64,000 nucleotides of DNA from Chalara sp. BL73 (GCA_918026815.1 CAKJVC010000012.1:2418001-2482000), one strand, 5' to 3'; positions 45,970 through 58,950 are shown, counted from the first letter of the stretch. Notes: a model not told the origin generated them from the sequence alone. Translations and numbers: made by a program.

Positions 45970-48900
45970 TTTCCCAGCTCTCCCAGATCTCCCAGACAAA
46001 GATGGCGTAGCTATCCAGGTTGGGCAGATGATTGGTGGTTGGCGGGAGAAGTAAAGATGTATAGATAAGCTCGTGGTGGAGCTAAAAGCTTGGAGGGGGT
46101 TATAGTAGAATACTTGGGGGAATGAAGGGGAGGGGGGGAAGAGAGCTAAAGGAGGGGTGGAGGGGTGGATGGCTAGACGTGGGCCGTGGGATGATAAGTA
46201 GTGGGCGGGTGCATGGTACCATCAAAGCCCCAATTCCATTGGATGTATGCTGTACTGCGTGGATAGCAGCAGCATCGCATACTGAGAGGCTTTTTTTCGT
46301 GTTGAAGCGCCTGTTGAAAGTAGAATAAGAAAAAAAACTGGCGTCTTGATTGCCGCTCTTTGCGTGCTTTTGGGTGGAGATGTCTTGGCGGGGTTGATAT
46401 GGGCGAGAGGGGGATATTTACTTTAGCACCAACATCGCCCAGCTCCTATGTGACCCCCGGGACCAGTACAAAGCAAGCTACGGCCCTGTCAAGCGTGCTT
46501 TAGGGCATTCGGGGCCTACCGAGGGCCTACCGTGAGGAGATGCAGAGGAGATGCTCAGAGAAGGGTGGGAGGGTCGCCCAAAAAAGGAAGTTTATTTCTT
46601 TATCGCCACCCTTGCAAATCGAGCGAATCCTGATATTAGAAATTCCGCTTGGCTTGGCTGGCGTTTCGCACCAAATATCTATCGTAGCGCTTCAGACAGA
46701 TAGTGATGAATCATACCTTGTTGTTTTGAGATGTATGAAAAATGTATAATAATTAGATAACCGTCCAGTCGCTTGAGATCGAGAGGCTCCATCGGATTCT
46801 ACTCTCTTGATCTGTAAAAGACTTTGAGATGTACAGTAACTCTTTGTGCCTAGATAGCCCGCTATCAGCTGCTCACATGATGGTCCACGTGGGGTGGGGC
46901 GGTGGCCTTGGTAAATGTGCCACCAAGTAAACGCAACCCCCAGCAGACATGCTGTATCAGAAGTATGAATTCCATCTTAAAAGGAATGAGCACCATGGAT
47001 TGGCAAAATCTTCTTGTATATAAAATTAAATATCACCACCCTTGAGATTCTGGCCATATTTCTGTACCGGCGCGATTATGTCGAATGCTTGTGGCTGTGC
47101 TGGTGCTGGGAAAGGCTATGACCAATTGCCACGAGGCATCACCCCTTGATGCGGCTTTATGCAGGCGAGAATTCGGGAAGGATATACATACTCCCCATTT
47201 GTACGACGCTCTGGTGCCATCTAGTCTAGATGAACCCTCTGCCTGTCATGGTATGGCCGGAAAGTAGTTGCTATGGTAATGTCGTACTCAAACGCCACAA
47301 AACGTAACACGCGCATTGATGGTAGTAGACAAAGTTGCACTGGCCACGCCTCCAGCATTTTAAAACCTAGTCCAGCATATTACTGTTTAAGGCGGCCCCA
47401 CTGAGGACGCCGACGCCAGCCTGTTACATGAGAAACGTGTAGTTTCTGAACGAATTTAGACCATAGGAGGGGGAACTTGCGGTGTAGATGCGTAAATAGA
47501 CACGCTGCTCTAATCGCAGTGTCACGCAGCGCATAATAATAGAAGAACAGAAGCAAGCAGAACATTTACATTGGCATTGGATTCACATATACCCAATGCA
47601 CTGGAAACACTCTCACCATAGCATATATGATATGATAGCGTTTGCTTCGCGGTCCTCACTTGAGTCTGAACAGCTTCGTGATAGGAAATTATCACGGAAG
47701 CCAAGGACAACCACACGTTCCACAGCATGAATGATAGAAGAAATCCAGCGGTAACTCTACAGTAAGGGCTTTTGGCGGCAGTCATACGTTGCAGACTCCT
47801 GCATTTGTATGTGATTCAAACAACCGAGGTAGGCAATCTCTTAGTGAATTTCCAGGTCAGGTTGCCTCTTCCACTACTCAATCGTCGCAGGCAGAGGCAA
47901 TTTAGGGAAGTCACTAAGTGGCCAACTCCCTCGAGTCTCCCCTGCATTATTCGATCGGCAGCAACTATGTGAAGGTAATTAGCTTTCATTCATCTGCAGG
48001 GCTGAAAGCCTTCTTTAGCCTTGGGGTTGAGATGAAGTCTAGTACCTGACGATTAAACGATTGACATAGGGCCCAGGTCTACGAACCTGATCGCCATAAC
48101 CCGCAGAGAGCACCGGTTGCTAAGGTCTATTTGGGCAGTTGTTGTAAAGCCTTATTAAAAGATGGGTGGTCTGTGTAGATAACATTTGGGCAAGTTGCAT
48201 TTTGGGGAGCGTTGATAGGCCATTGGTAACGCTGACACAGCGATATCCCGTATATTCTGACGAAGCTATTGCGCTGAATCGGTTTCTGGATCTGGCAGCG
48301 TATATAGGAAGGTAGCCTCCCACACATCAGCAAAGAGTGCTGAGATGCAACATCACAGAATCTCCTAGTAAGTTCCTAATATGTATATTGTACACTCAAG
48401 GCGCTTTGCCGTCATGGGAAATCGTGTTGGATAAATTGAGAGTGTTGATGAGGAAGGAGGTTGTGCAGAATCTCCTTGCATCAGCCCACGTGCTTTCCCC
48501 AAGAATGGTGAGATAGAAGAGCAGGATCCTTTTTTTAGAGGAGAATACTAAAAAATGGTTGAGTTGAAAAACCATTCACTTCAGATGGTAGGTAGGTGCA
48601 TGAAGAGGTTAGATGATGTCGTCCTCTTGGCACGCCGGTACATAACATCTCAGGCGGTCAGTCAGTGGCCTTAAGACTCATTGTTCGTTGGTCATTCAAC
48701 GTCATGAGGCTTTAATCTTTGTTTCGATAGATGAGTTCATACTTGCTCTTAAACTGACTACAGTCGGTAGGCCATATCTATATTGAAGGGTTTAAGCTGA
48801 TTTAGGGACTTCGCCGCTATCTGGATCTTGGACGTTGGAGGAAAAGAGGTAGTTCTTGGCTGTGAGCAATTGCTGGGATATTCTGTCGTGAGTGTCATGA

Positions 48901-50320
48901 GTCTTTGTCTATCTCTATGTGATTGACCTGCCTCAGAGATGACTTCTTTACCTAAATGCGAGGCATAGACTGCATGAAGATAAGAGTGAGACAGATGTCT
49001 TGAGTTGCCCACAATCATTTCGTTCGAATGAAGAGAATGATCAGTGACGATCATAACATTGTATACATTCCTAGACGGAAACGCGGACTGATAAGCTGTG
49101 GGGTGAAAGATCTTGCTGTGAAGCGGTCGAGATCTCTGTCACCCATCAGCACAGACTACCTATGATCGTCTACCTCTGCACCGTATTGCCTCATCACCTG
49201 GAGAGTCACTCTTGACTCGCACGTCATCTTAATTATCGAGGATCAGCAACTAGGAGTACTGGTCCCAAGCATGAAAGGATGTGACATCAATCCAAACCAT
49301 CTGCGTGTTCAGATAGTATATTTCAACAATAAAAAGTATTCAGTAGATGCTGAGCAGCATCATGCAAAGCAAACAATAATACAAAATCATGTCATCAGTG
49401 TGCGATGACAATTCATCGAGCTTTTTTTAAGGTTACAGCTGGGAGCACTGACCCCAGACTGGTCCAGGCGCTATGATACATGGGGCCGAAAACGACAATC
49501 TCCCGAGAAAAGACATCATTTCGCAGATGACGGTTTCAGAGACACAAACCCAGCACTCTCAGGAAACAGGACGCCATATTTAGGGGAGAGGACAGTATTG
49601 CTTCTTATCTCATCCTATGTCAAGAGCATGGCGCAGCCTCAGCCCTACCATCTGACCAGAGCCTCGATGTCCGTCTGACATCCGAGACAAGGCGTATTGG
49701 GGAATTTGAAACCTGGATTTCAGTATCAGCGCTCTAAAACTTCAGATGAAGAAAGATAAGGAGTTCCCAACCAAGCCTTTAAGACGACGGTTCAAGCTTC
49801 GAGCGTAATCATACGACCTTTGAGCCCAGGCCATAAAGGATCAGCGGGTCGATTGGCTACGCCTCCCCGTTCGGCATCTTTTGCGATGTGTGCGCCCCAA
49901 CGGCTGTGGTCATGCAACTTCGCCAACACCCAAAAAATTAAGGTTCGATTACATGAGGTCAGCACATCCAATTGATGCAACCGGCAGTGTCGGCCCACGC
50001 TGTGCTGTGTTGTCCTATCCCGCAAGCACACCGTAGTTATTTTCGCATAAAGAAACAGCATAGCCCATGCTCAAAGACGATTCTTTCATCATGACTCAGG
50101 CCCCAACCATTCCCGTTGTCACCGATGCCGCGAGGATCGACACCTCTCAGGCCGAATAATCATAAGTCTTTATGCTTTTCATATGAGTAAGCGCAAGCCT
50201 CGGTATATATAGGCAAGGATGCTGGTCTTGTCACATAAAAATCATCACTTCTCCCTCCACTTCCTACCCGCTTTCCCCCAATTCCTAAAGATCGAACGAA
50301 ACGATATCACGTGGCCCGTC
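45970..50320. other. Gene-poor stretch, about 4.3 kb
   Basis: Purine-rich leader next to the kinase-like gene (46090-46200). The rest has no credible exon on either strand. A small hydrophobic minus frame at 47522-47785 is the best candidate but is unsupported. Confidence 0.5.
50204..50211 (+). promoter_or_regulatory. TATA-like box
   Basis: TATATATA lies 110 bp before the ATG at 50321, a plausible distance for a fungal TATA element. Confidence 0.35.
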
Positions 50321-50763
50321 ATGCCTTCCTCCTGTTACAGTCGAGAGGGCAGCTGTGAAACACCAACAATTCATGAGCGGAGGTCAAGATCAAGAAACAG
50401 CACTGCATCGCCCACGCCACCCGCTCTAAATGGGCTTGGCGAGTTCTTTCACTCGCGTGTCTCATCACCGATTTCGATTCCTGAGTCGAAGGAGAGCGAT
50501 GCAGCCTGCTGGGAGAGGATGTTGATGCTGCAGAGGGAATATCACTGCTATAAAAGCGCGCGTTTGGAAGCTGCTGTCGAGGCAATTGAGAGGGGAGCTG
50601 AGATTAACGAGGTTCCTATGCGTTAGTACTTACTTATGGAACATGCGAACGCGATGGCTAACAGGCGAACACAGCTCCACGAATTTGTCTTGATCTCCTT
50701 AACGAGGAGCTCAAGGCGCAAATTGAGGCTCATCGTGAAGGGCTGATCCAATATTCAGCCTAG
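50321..50763 (+). CDS. Small unrecognised protein (129 aa)
   Basis: Two exons (50321-50621, 50675-50763). The 53-nt intron begins GTTAGT and has GCTAAC as branch site. The AG at 50673-50674 gives the frame EVPM|PPRICLDLLNEELKAQIEAHREGL; an earlier AG leads to a stop. The N-terminal half is Ser/Arg/Pro-rich. The middle (CWERMLMLQREYHCYKSARLEAAVEAIERG) and the end are helical and charged, suggesting a coiled coil. No signal peptide or known domain is seen. The splice consistency and TATA-like box upstream favour a real gene. Confidence 0.55.
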
Positions 50764-52788
50764 CGATATAGCAGAGCCGAGATGACTGCTACTATATCTG
50801 GGATTTGGCATCTTTCATTATTTTTCCAAGCAGCCGTTTTGGGACATCGGCACGGGAGCAGGAGTACGGGCACAGATTGCACTTCTAGACTGCGGGGATA
50901 CCACATCTGATTCTTTGTTCACGTACATTTAGCGACGGCGTTGGAGGAAGCATACGATGCTTCCTGGAGCCTAATTTTTTCTAATCCATCAACTCCACCA
51001 TCTCTCGCATATGTCTCCCTCTTTCCGTCCATTCATTGCTTTCATCGTAAGGCCTGTTTCCTGTTCGGCCACTGAGCTCCTATCTTACGCGAAGCCGCGG
51101 ACTTCACAGCCTTTCCCCACCCCCATTCGAGGACGCAGTAGGTCAAGAACACTGCATGATTACGGAATCCGTGCCGCGATGCATATGTGTTGTCATGTTC
51201 TGCTTAGAAATATTGTTGCGCTGTGTTTGCATGTCGGTTCTATCACGCAGCGACGTTTCTTGAGGGGTCGAGAACAGGTAACTGAAACTTTTGGGTGCGA
51301 TGGAGAGGTGTGATGTTGTGATGTTGCGGATACGATGGAGGATATTCTCCGTCTGGTGGAGGAGTTCCTGCCGGCAGTTAGGAAGAGGGGTAGGGATGTT
51401 CGGTAGGAGTACCGGTCGGAATAATACATAGCGAAATATCAAACACGACCATGACTGACTTGAATAGGAGAAAGTAACATAGCAAGCTGTAGAATAAAAC
51501 GGTTGAGTACTGCCTTTCTGTACAAGTGCGAAAAAACTAAAAACCCGAATCATGTGCAGATGGAAAAAATGTTGTGGGATGATAGGTGAGAGAAATGTGT
51601 TTGACGTGACTTGCTTACGCAATTGCTGTGCTCCTTGAGATAATAGTAGATAAATGTCTCGCCGAGTCATGAAGATTAGGACTATCATTCTATACATAAT
51701 CGAGAATGAAACAGGTCATAATACGTATGGAGCGCCAGTTATCAACGCAGAGTGGCCCCGTGAAACCATACATCAGTGCCTTACGGACGTATCTCCGATG
51801 TTGTTCCCCGCCCAAATAGATGTTTAACCATCCTGTAGCTTGATCAATTTGTATCAGACCTCATGTATTGTCTAATACCTTCTGTTTCTTCTCTAGGACA
51901 TACTCATGCTGAACACTTCCGTGCATCCCATCAGGAATGGCTATCAAATAGAGATTAATATTTGGAAATGAAGCCAACTATTAGAGAACGATAAGTCGGT
52001 GTGGTATTTGCTCAATCATGGGTACTTAACATAGTTCTGCTATCAGAAATAGTAAGGGTAAATGAAGAAGGGCTACAAAGAATGGCCAAGAATGTTCGTC
52101 TTTTATGAACGACTTATGAAGAAAAGCCTCAGAGGCACAGACACAGACACAGACTTTAATGCCAGAAAGACACGATCAAATATCCTGGAGCAATTTAGCA
52201 TTTGAACCATAATTACACATGGAGTAGTCAGACTAAGACTTCTCGAGGTAGAAACTAACAAAGGCAGGCCCAGTGTCAAAGACGTTCCTCGAAGCTCGAA
52301 GTCTATGTCAAAGAGTCATATACTGAATGATATACTCTATCTGAGCACCAAATTAAAATTGAGATCAGTAGATCACTGCCTCGCTGCCTGGGTAGCGGGC
52401 TAACATGCTAGCCTTTGGAAAACCTAATCGAGGCTATTTGCATTGCTCTGTAGAACTTGTGTTGTGTGTGTGTTGTTGCATCTATACAAGAAGCATTAGC
52501 CATCCTCTATCATACATAGAGACACAAAAGATACACAGCTATTTTCTATAGACATTCTCAATGAATGTGATCAGGTGAGCTGACCTACTTTCACAGGGTA
52601 GCCAGAAAGTGAGACTAGATGCCGGATCACGTGTCTGGTAGATTTTTTGTCGCGAACCACTCCAGCGCGGTAGAGAGACTACAATATTTTTGAAGTACTT
52701 CATACCCAACATCGAACGCCTCCGAACCTAAGACCATTAATACATATTTCACGGTCTTCTCCAAGGATTAGGTAGACGGATAGTCAAG
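50764..52788. other. Intergenic, about 2 kb
   Basis: Frames at 51011-51313 and 51143-51697 lack domain character. A tRNA-like patch near 52380-52440 has no T-arm. The last 150 bp are the CCT3 promoter/leader. Confidence 0.5.
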
Positions 52789-54711
52789 ATGCAGGCTCCT
52801 GTGGTGGTAATGAGTAAGTTTTTTGCTACCTGCGAGGAAATCCATTAAGCTCCAAGCTCCAGAGCGCACCATCTACTGAAGAGAACTGACAAAGCTCTTC
52901 AGATACGCAAGCCGGTGATCGGCAGACCGGAAGAAAAGCTCAGATGTCGAATATTACAGCTGCAAAAACGTACGTATCAACGAATGCCAACATATCGGCG
53001 ACGGAACATGAAGCGAAGGAGCCTGGCTAATTCCAAATAGCGTCGCAGATATCATTCGATCATGTTTAGGTCCAAAGGCTATGCTGAAGATGTTATTAGA
53101 TCCTATGGGCGGTATCGTGTTGACGAATGACGGACATGCTATCTTGCGAGAAATTGAGGTGTCCCACCCAGCAGCAAAGAGCATGATTGAATTAAGTAGA
53201 ACACAAGATGAGGAGGTTGGAGATGGAACCACAACTGTCATCATTCTGGGTATGTTACGGAACTCATTAAAGGTATGCACTTGCTGATACGGTATAGCTG
53301 GAGAGATCCTCGCCCAAGCTCTTCCACAACTAGAGCGAAATATCCACCCTGTTGTCATTATTTCCGCATTCAAGCACGCTCTGAAAGATGCACTCGAGAT
53401 TATCGAAGAAATCTCCCTTCCTGTTGATGTCAATGATGACGACGCCATGTACCAACTCATCTCATCCTCTATTGGCACAAAATTTGTTTCTAGATGGTCA
53501 GACCTGATGTGCAGTTTAGCATTAAAGGCTGTTCGGACTGTGACACATGATGTTGGAGGAGGAAAGAAGGAAGTAGACATCAAGCGTTATGCGCGAGTGG
53601 AGAAGATTCCGGGTGGAGAGATAGAGGATAGTAGAGTCTTAGATGGGGTGATGCTTAATAAGGACATTACGCATCCCAAAATGAGAAGACGGATAGAGAA
53701 CCCAAGAATCATTCTCTTGGACTGCACGTTAGAATACAAGAAGGGAGAGTCGCAGACGAATATCGAGATTAGCAAGGAGGATGATTGGAATAAAATCTTG
53801 CAAATTGAGGAGGAGCAGGTCAAGCTTATGTGTGACCATATTCTTGCTCTCAAACCTGATTTGGTTATCACAGAGAAAGGTGTTTCAGGTAAGTCAATCT
53901 TAAACAGGCCCAGGGTTTATACTAACTCCTTTAGATTTGGCGCAGCACTATCTTATGAAAGGAAATGTTACTGCTCTTCGTCGTGTTAGAAAGACAGACA
54001 ACAACAGAATAGCCAGAGCTACAGGCGCAACTGTTGTCAACCGTGTTGAGGATCTTCAAGAATCAGATGTAGGCACCAACTGCGGGCTTTTCGAAATCGA
54101 GAAAATCGGCGATGAGTACTTTACCTTCCTTACCAAGTGCAAAACGCCTAAGGCATGCACCATTCTCCTGAGAGGCCCATCGAAAGATATCTTAAATGAG
54201 ATCGACAGAAACTTAGCTGATGCTATGGCTGTGGCTCGCAACGTTATGTTTCACCCAAGACTTTCCCCTGGAGGTGGAGCTACCGAGATGGCAGTGGCTG
54301 TCAGATTAGGCCAGTTGGCAAAGAGTATTGATGGTGTTCAGCAATGGCCATACAAGGCCATCGCCGAAGCAATGGAGGTCATTCCGAGAACGCTAATTCA
54401 GAACGCTGGTGCAAGCCCCATCAGAGTCCTCACCGCGCTACGAGCCAAACATGCTGAGGGCCACAGCACATGGGGCATTGATGGTGATCAAGGTAAACTT
54501 GTGGATATGAAGGAGTATGGTGTCTGGGAGCCAGAGGCAGTCAAGTTGCAAAGTATCAAGACAGCGGTCGAGGTACGTAAACTAGATTCTTCATCTCTTA
54601 TATATTGCTAATATATCCTAGTCCGCGTGCCTACTTCTGAGAGTAGATGATATTTGTAGTGCAAAGGCTGCAAGACAAGCCGGTGGTGGCGGTGCTGGTG
54701 GAGAAGATTAA
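52789..54711 (+). CDS. cct3: Chaperonin CCT/TRiC subunit gamma (Cct3)
   Basis: Six exons (52789-52813, 52903-52969, 53041-53249, 53298-53888, 53935-54572, 54622-54711) give 539 aa, the normal length. The start MQAPVVVMNTQAGDRQTGRKAQ and CLGPKAMLKMLLDPMGGIVLTNDG are gamma-subunit typical. The ATP-site motif GDGTTT is present, the apical domain includes HYLMKGNVTALRRVRKTDNNRIARATGA, and the equatorial C-half includes SPGGGATEMA. The C-terminus ends in the Gly-rich GGGGAGGED. It is one of the eight subunits of the cytosolic ring that folds actin, tubulin and other proteins. Every junction keeps the frame. The first coding exon is only 25 nt. Confidence 0.97.
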
Positions 54712-54951
54712 AACTTTGTTCAATGTCAGTCAGTGTATGAAAAAAGCGACTAAATGCAGCAAGCATACTCGTGTAAAATACCATAGAAGAATCTGACCAT
54801 GATAATTACCTGGACAGCGTCGTTGAAATCTCCATTATCTCAAGCGAGATTCCCAGGTCGATGAGGTCTGCAAGGAGGTATTTCCGCTAATGTGAGTTTA
54901 ATAGATGAGTGTAACGTCGACCATTGTAAACACCGTACCCTAGCCCTTCGC

Positions 54952-55539
54952 TCAATCATCATCATGGATAATAACGCCAACTTCTTCCTTCCCTTCTTGC
55001 TCCTCTCCATTGCCGTCCGCGGCTACCTCGACACCAGCCGACGCAGCTATCACCCTGGGCTTCAACCCTCCTCCTATAGGCGCCTTCTTCTCCTCTCCTT
55101 TCCCACCCTTATTTCCCTTCCCTTTCCTTGCCCTCTTCTCTCTCTTCTTTCTCGTAACCTCCGCATCCCTTTCCTCCCTCTCCCTCTTCTCCCGTTCCCA
55201 CCTTTCGCCTTCCTCCTCCTTCTTCACCTCCTCATCCATAGCCCTTAATCTCTCATACTCCCTCCTCCTACTCGCCTTATACACATGGAACTCTCCGCTT
55301 CCTGCTCCGGCGCTCGATCCCTGCACGTTGGCCACGATTTCTGGAGGCTGGCTTACATTGTAGGGTTTTGATGAGGTGCTAGAGGAGGGGATGACAACCT
55401 CTTGGTCGGGCTTGGAGAAGAGCACCTCGAGAGAGGCAGCTTGGGTTGATGTGGGTGTCGCGAGGACGCGCTTTTTGAGGGGACGCTTGGAGCGTGGGTC
55501 TGCGGAGGTGGGGATGCTTTCGGGGATGTTTTCGGACAT
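54952..55539 (-). CDS. PRKRIP1-like protein (DUF1168 family)
   Basis: Single exon, 195 aa. The domain core is FHVYKASRRREYERLRAMDEEV, followed by a long Lys/Glu/Arg helix and the basic run KKREKRARKGKGNKGG. The N-terminus has KRPLKKRVLATPT. PRKR-interacting protein 1 homologues are double-stranded-RNA-binding nuclear proteins found associated with spliceosomes; that is family knowledge, not seen here. The gene is convergent with CCT3 (240 bp apart) and divergent from the next gene, with which it shares a 383-bp upstream region. Confidence 0.85.
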   Translation of the reverse strand: MSENIPESIPTSADPRSKRPLKKRVLATPTSTQAASLEVLFSKPDQEVVIPSSSTSSKPYNVSQPPEIVANVQGSSAGAGSGEFHVYKASRRREYERLRAMDEEVKKEEEGERWEREKREREERDAEVTRKKREKRARKGKGNKGGKGEEKKAPIGGGLKPRVIAASAGVEVAADGNGEEQEGKEEVGVIIHDDD

Positions 55540-55922
55540 CTTCGATATCAGACGACCGGCTAATGCCCTAAATTTGTGGGTTGTTTAGTTGTTTCCAGTG
55601 ATAACGGGTAACATGCAGCTATGGTCTGAAGTTCTCAATCGTTTCCAAAATGAGGTTGCAGTTCAGCCTTGCTAGATTTTACCTTCAGGGTTGCCAAAAA
55701 TAGTGGGGCAGATCGATCGCAGGATAAGGCTTGGGTCGGGCTGAATTATGTTGAGGGTATGAAACATTGTTGACACAATCTAACAGGAAGTCAACGCACA
55801 AAGCGCAAAAACATATAAAATATTAATATACAAGTATTTTTACTTATCATCTTGCTTCATAAGTCTTTGTGTATACTTTATAGAGGTAAAGTTAAGTGAA
55901 TTTGCCATAAAAAAAAGCAAAA
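55540..55922. promoter_or_regulatory. Shared divergent upstream region
   Basis: 383 bp between the starts of the PRKRIP1-like gene (minus) and the DET1-like gene (plus). The half next to the latter is AT-rich. No defined site is recognised. Confidence 0.4.
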
Positions 55923-57477
55923 ATGGGAAAACCTCGAATGATAATTTTGATCAGACATGCTCAGTCGGAGGGGAATAGTAAGTGTATTTCTTTGACAACG
56001 GTTGAATATGGAGAACTATAGAATGGCTGATATTATAAAGAAAACCGTGATATACACCAAACCATACCCGATCACCGAGTCAAACTCACTCCAGAAGGCT
56101 GGATCCAAGCCAAAGAAGCAGGTCATCGTCTGCGGGCCCTGCTTAAGCCGGATGATACCCTACATTTCTTTACATCTCCCTATCGTCGTACGCGGGAGAC
56201 AACCGAGGGCATCCTGTCCACGCTGACCTCCGATGAACCTTCGCCGTCACCATTCCCGCGCCATAGCATAAAGGTATATGAAGAACCACGATTGCGAGAG
56301 CAGGATTTTGGGAATTTCCAGCCATGTAGCGCGGAGATGGAGAGGATGTGGCAGGAGCGGGCGGATTATGGACATTTCTTCTACAGAATCCCGAATGGAG
56401 AATCTGCTGCGGATGCTTATGATCGCATTAGTGGCTTTAACGAGAGTTTGTGGAGACAGTTTGGGGAGGATGATTGTGCCAGTGTTTGCGTATTAGGCAA
56501 GTAACTTGAATTCTGTCTTGAGAAGTTACTGACAGCAGACAGTAACACATGGACTGATGAGCCGAGTTTTCCTCATGAAATGGTACCACTTCAGCGTCGA
56601 ATACTTCGAGGATCTGCGCAATGTAAATCACTGCGAGTTCCTTATCATGCGCAAGAAAGAAGACTCCGGAAAATATATACTGGAGAACAATCTACGTACT
56701 TGGTCCGAGCTCAAACGCGAACGTCTCCAAGCACTCAAGGAAAAAGAGAAGAACAATCCCTCATCCGCTGTCTCGGAGAAGGACAAGGAGAAGGAGAAAA
56801 AGTTGGAGAAATTGGACGCCTCAGCTAAAACGACAGATGTACCGATTAGGAAGAAATGGGGCGGGTGTCCGAATGGATGTGATCACGGGAAACACTCATA
56901 CCGCAAGGAGAATAGCATGCATGCTATGCAACTCAACGGAAAACCTTCGCCTAGTTCTTCACCTGTTACAGGTCCACCTGAGAACTTACCGTTCCGGAGG
57001 ACGGCGACGGCTCCATCTCGACGCTGGCAGTCTTCAAGTGAGGAGGATGAGGATGATCCACGTGGTCGGGCTGGGCCACCAGCACAGTTAGATATACAAA
57101 GGAGTCTAGATGAAGTTATCTCCTCACCTGACGGTACGCCGTCGTTCATCTCCGTAGAAGACCGATTACGCACTCGGCTTAAGTCACCGAAACAAAAGAA
57201 TAGCTTGTTAAGTCCAGGGAGAGATTTCGGTGGAAGCAACAGTGGTGTGGGCTCAGATACCGAGTTCAGCCAAGAAGAAGACGCAAGAAAGAGGCTGGCA
57301 AAGGGGCTGGGAATTGCTGGAAGAAAGAAGGTCAAGGAGGAGAGCGGGATGGGAAGGGGTGCGTTGGCTGATGCGCTTGGGGATCAGAGCGACGTAGGGA
57401 GTGATGCAGGAAGCGAGTTCGAAGACTTAAGCAAGGCGGAGAAAGAGGATAAGAGTGTTCGGGGAAATGTTTACTGA
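55923..57477 (+). CDS. Histidine phosphatase (phosphoglycerate mutase family), DET1-like
   Basis: Three exons (55923-55977, 56041-56496, 56543-57477) give 481 aa. The catalytic motif RHAQSEGN has the phospho-accepting His12. FTSPYRRTRET, RLREQDFGNFQ, and VTHGLMSR with the second His (173) complete the active site. The catalytic domain (about 1-240) resembles budding-yeast Det1/YDR051C, a phosphatase linked to sterol movement. The C-terminal 240 residues are acidic, Ser-rich and probably disordered, with an unusual CPNGCDHGKHSYRKEN segment near the domain edge. The second intron uses a GC donor. A stretch of KEKEKEKK-like charge at about 250-275 may be helical. Confidence 0.9.
56497..56542 (+). 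other. GC-AG intron in the DET1-like gene
   Basis: 46 nt, GCAAGT…ACAG. Splicing gives CVL|VTHGLMSR, restoring the second catalytic His motif. The GT four bases further on would put the next exon out of frame. Confidence 0.8.
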
Positions 57478-57841
57478 AATGCGACCCCGAGGTATATGGC
57501 TCGCTTAGAAAGCGGCTTAGCGAGGACTAAAAGGGTCTTTATGGATTATGTGAGCGAAATGCTAATAGTGGAAACGCATTCTGGAACCGGGGCATGCATA
57601 GAATTAGCGAGCATAGATTGAAATTTGTCTCGAGACCATAAGAATGGGCTTAGGCACGCTATATGTAGGATTTTGAATTCAGCTTTATCAAGAAATCATA
57701 GACACAGAGCTCCATCTTTGAAATCATTCCACTGGTCTCTCAGGATGTCTCCTGGGCTATCTTTAGGGGAAAGGTTCATAATTTGTGATATTATATAGTA
57801 TTTTCATTATGTATACATCAGATGCCAGCACCTTGACCAAT
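57478..57841. other. Convergent intergenic, 364 bp
   Basis: 3' space between the DET1-like gene and the dehydrogenase. AT-rich toward the end. No gene is seen. Confidence 0.5.
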
Positions 57842-58950
57842 CTATATCAATGATTCCTTTTCCTTCTTTTGTCTGCCCACGAACTCCTTCATCGCAGTAT
57901 CAAGCCCACTCACCTTCCTCAGTATCGCCTGGACGCCTACAGGCGCGACATTCATCCAATCAATCCACCGAGCATACAGTGGCATCGCCAGCACACAACT
58001 GCTTCCGGCATCAATCGCAGCGATAACCTCCTTCGCAACATCCACAGGCTCCAGTACTGGTGCCAAAATTGAACTTGGCGTATGCAGACCGGCAAACAGT
58101 GGCGTGCTTAGCTGTCCAGGCGCTACGAGGATGGTTTTGATATCAGGATAAGGTGCAAGCTCCGCGGCCAAAGATTTGTGCATGGCTGTTATGCCGGCTT
58201 TGGAGGCGGAATAATCAGACAGCTGTGCGGCACCCAGTTGGCCTAGCACGCTAGACATGGTTACTATGGTTCCTGAGCCGGCTCGAATCATGGCTGGCAG
58301 GAAGGTCTTGAGGGTGTAGAATTGCGAGAGCAGGTTAACGTGCAATGTGCGGTCGATTTCATCGATGGAGAGGTCTAGAAGTGGTTTCCCATGCGCGATG
58401 GCGGCATTGTTGATTAGGATTGTTGGAGTACCGAGCTATGGGATATCAGAATTCTGTAGTTTGTTGCAAGGAAAGGGGTTCGACTCACATCTCTCTCAAT
58501 ATCCAAAGCTACGCGAGCCACTTGCTCTTTATCTCCCACATCGCACTTATAAAACTCGACTCCTCTTGCCTCTCCCGATTCCAGCTCTTTCACATCAAGC
58601 ACCGCTACTGAAGCGCCTCGCATACCATACACCTCCGCAATAAGCAAACCCAGCCCGCTCGCTCCTCCGGTAATCACAATCACCTCCTCGGAAAGATCTA
58701 CATTCCGCGGCTTTGTGTATGCGATTTGTCGGTTTAGGACCCCGAGGAAGAAGAGAAGCGTCAAGAGCGAGGCATACCCAATGGAGATGTGCATCGCGGT
58801 GTCCGTCCATGGCATTGCTTGCGCGCGCATGCACAATGGAATCATCCATGCCACGAACGGGTGGAGGAATGTCACGTTGAGGACTTTGAGGAAGAGGTCT
58901 ATAGAGATGGGTTTGGCCCACCCGGGCTCTGAACTCTTTGGAATGGACAT
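57842..58950 (-). CDS. Membrane-anchored short-chain dehydrogenase/reductase (SDR, 16C/RDH10-like)
   Basis: Two minus-strand exons (58489-58950, 57842-58435) give 351 aa. Two hydrophobic segments (about 20-42 and 55-73) precede the Rossmann domain, so it is probably anchored in the ER or lipid-droplet membrane. The cofactor motif TGGASGLG is at 94-101, the Asp after beta-2 (VAVLDVKE) points to NAD(H) preference, NNAA is at 163-166, and the catalytic set is Ser215/216, Tyr229 and Lys233 (YSASK). The C-terminal extension has a further hydrophobic stretch (WIDWMNVAPVGVQAIL). The substrate is probably a lipid or retinol-like alcohol by family, but unproved. The intron is 53 nt. Confidence 0.9.

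Noticed and set aside
47522..47785. Small hydrophobic minus frame (87 codons)
   Set aside because: Has an ATG and membrane-like stretches, but no homologue is recalled, no promoter is evident, and the next frame overlaps it; could be chance.
51143..51697. 184-codon minus frame
   Set aside because: Composition looks random, with no domain, and it overlaps equally poor plus-strand frames.
52380..52440. tRNA-like patch with a possible anticodon stem
   Set aside because: No T-arm and no matching acceptor stem.
54892..55363. Plus-strand hydrophobic frames opposite the PRKRIP1-like gene
   Set aside because: Leu/Pro/Ser-rich antisense of a Lys/Glu-rich gene, a typical shadow.
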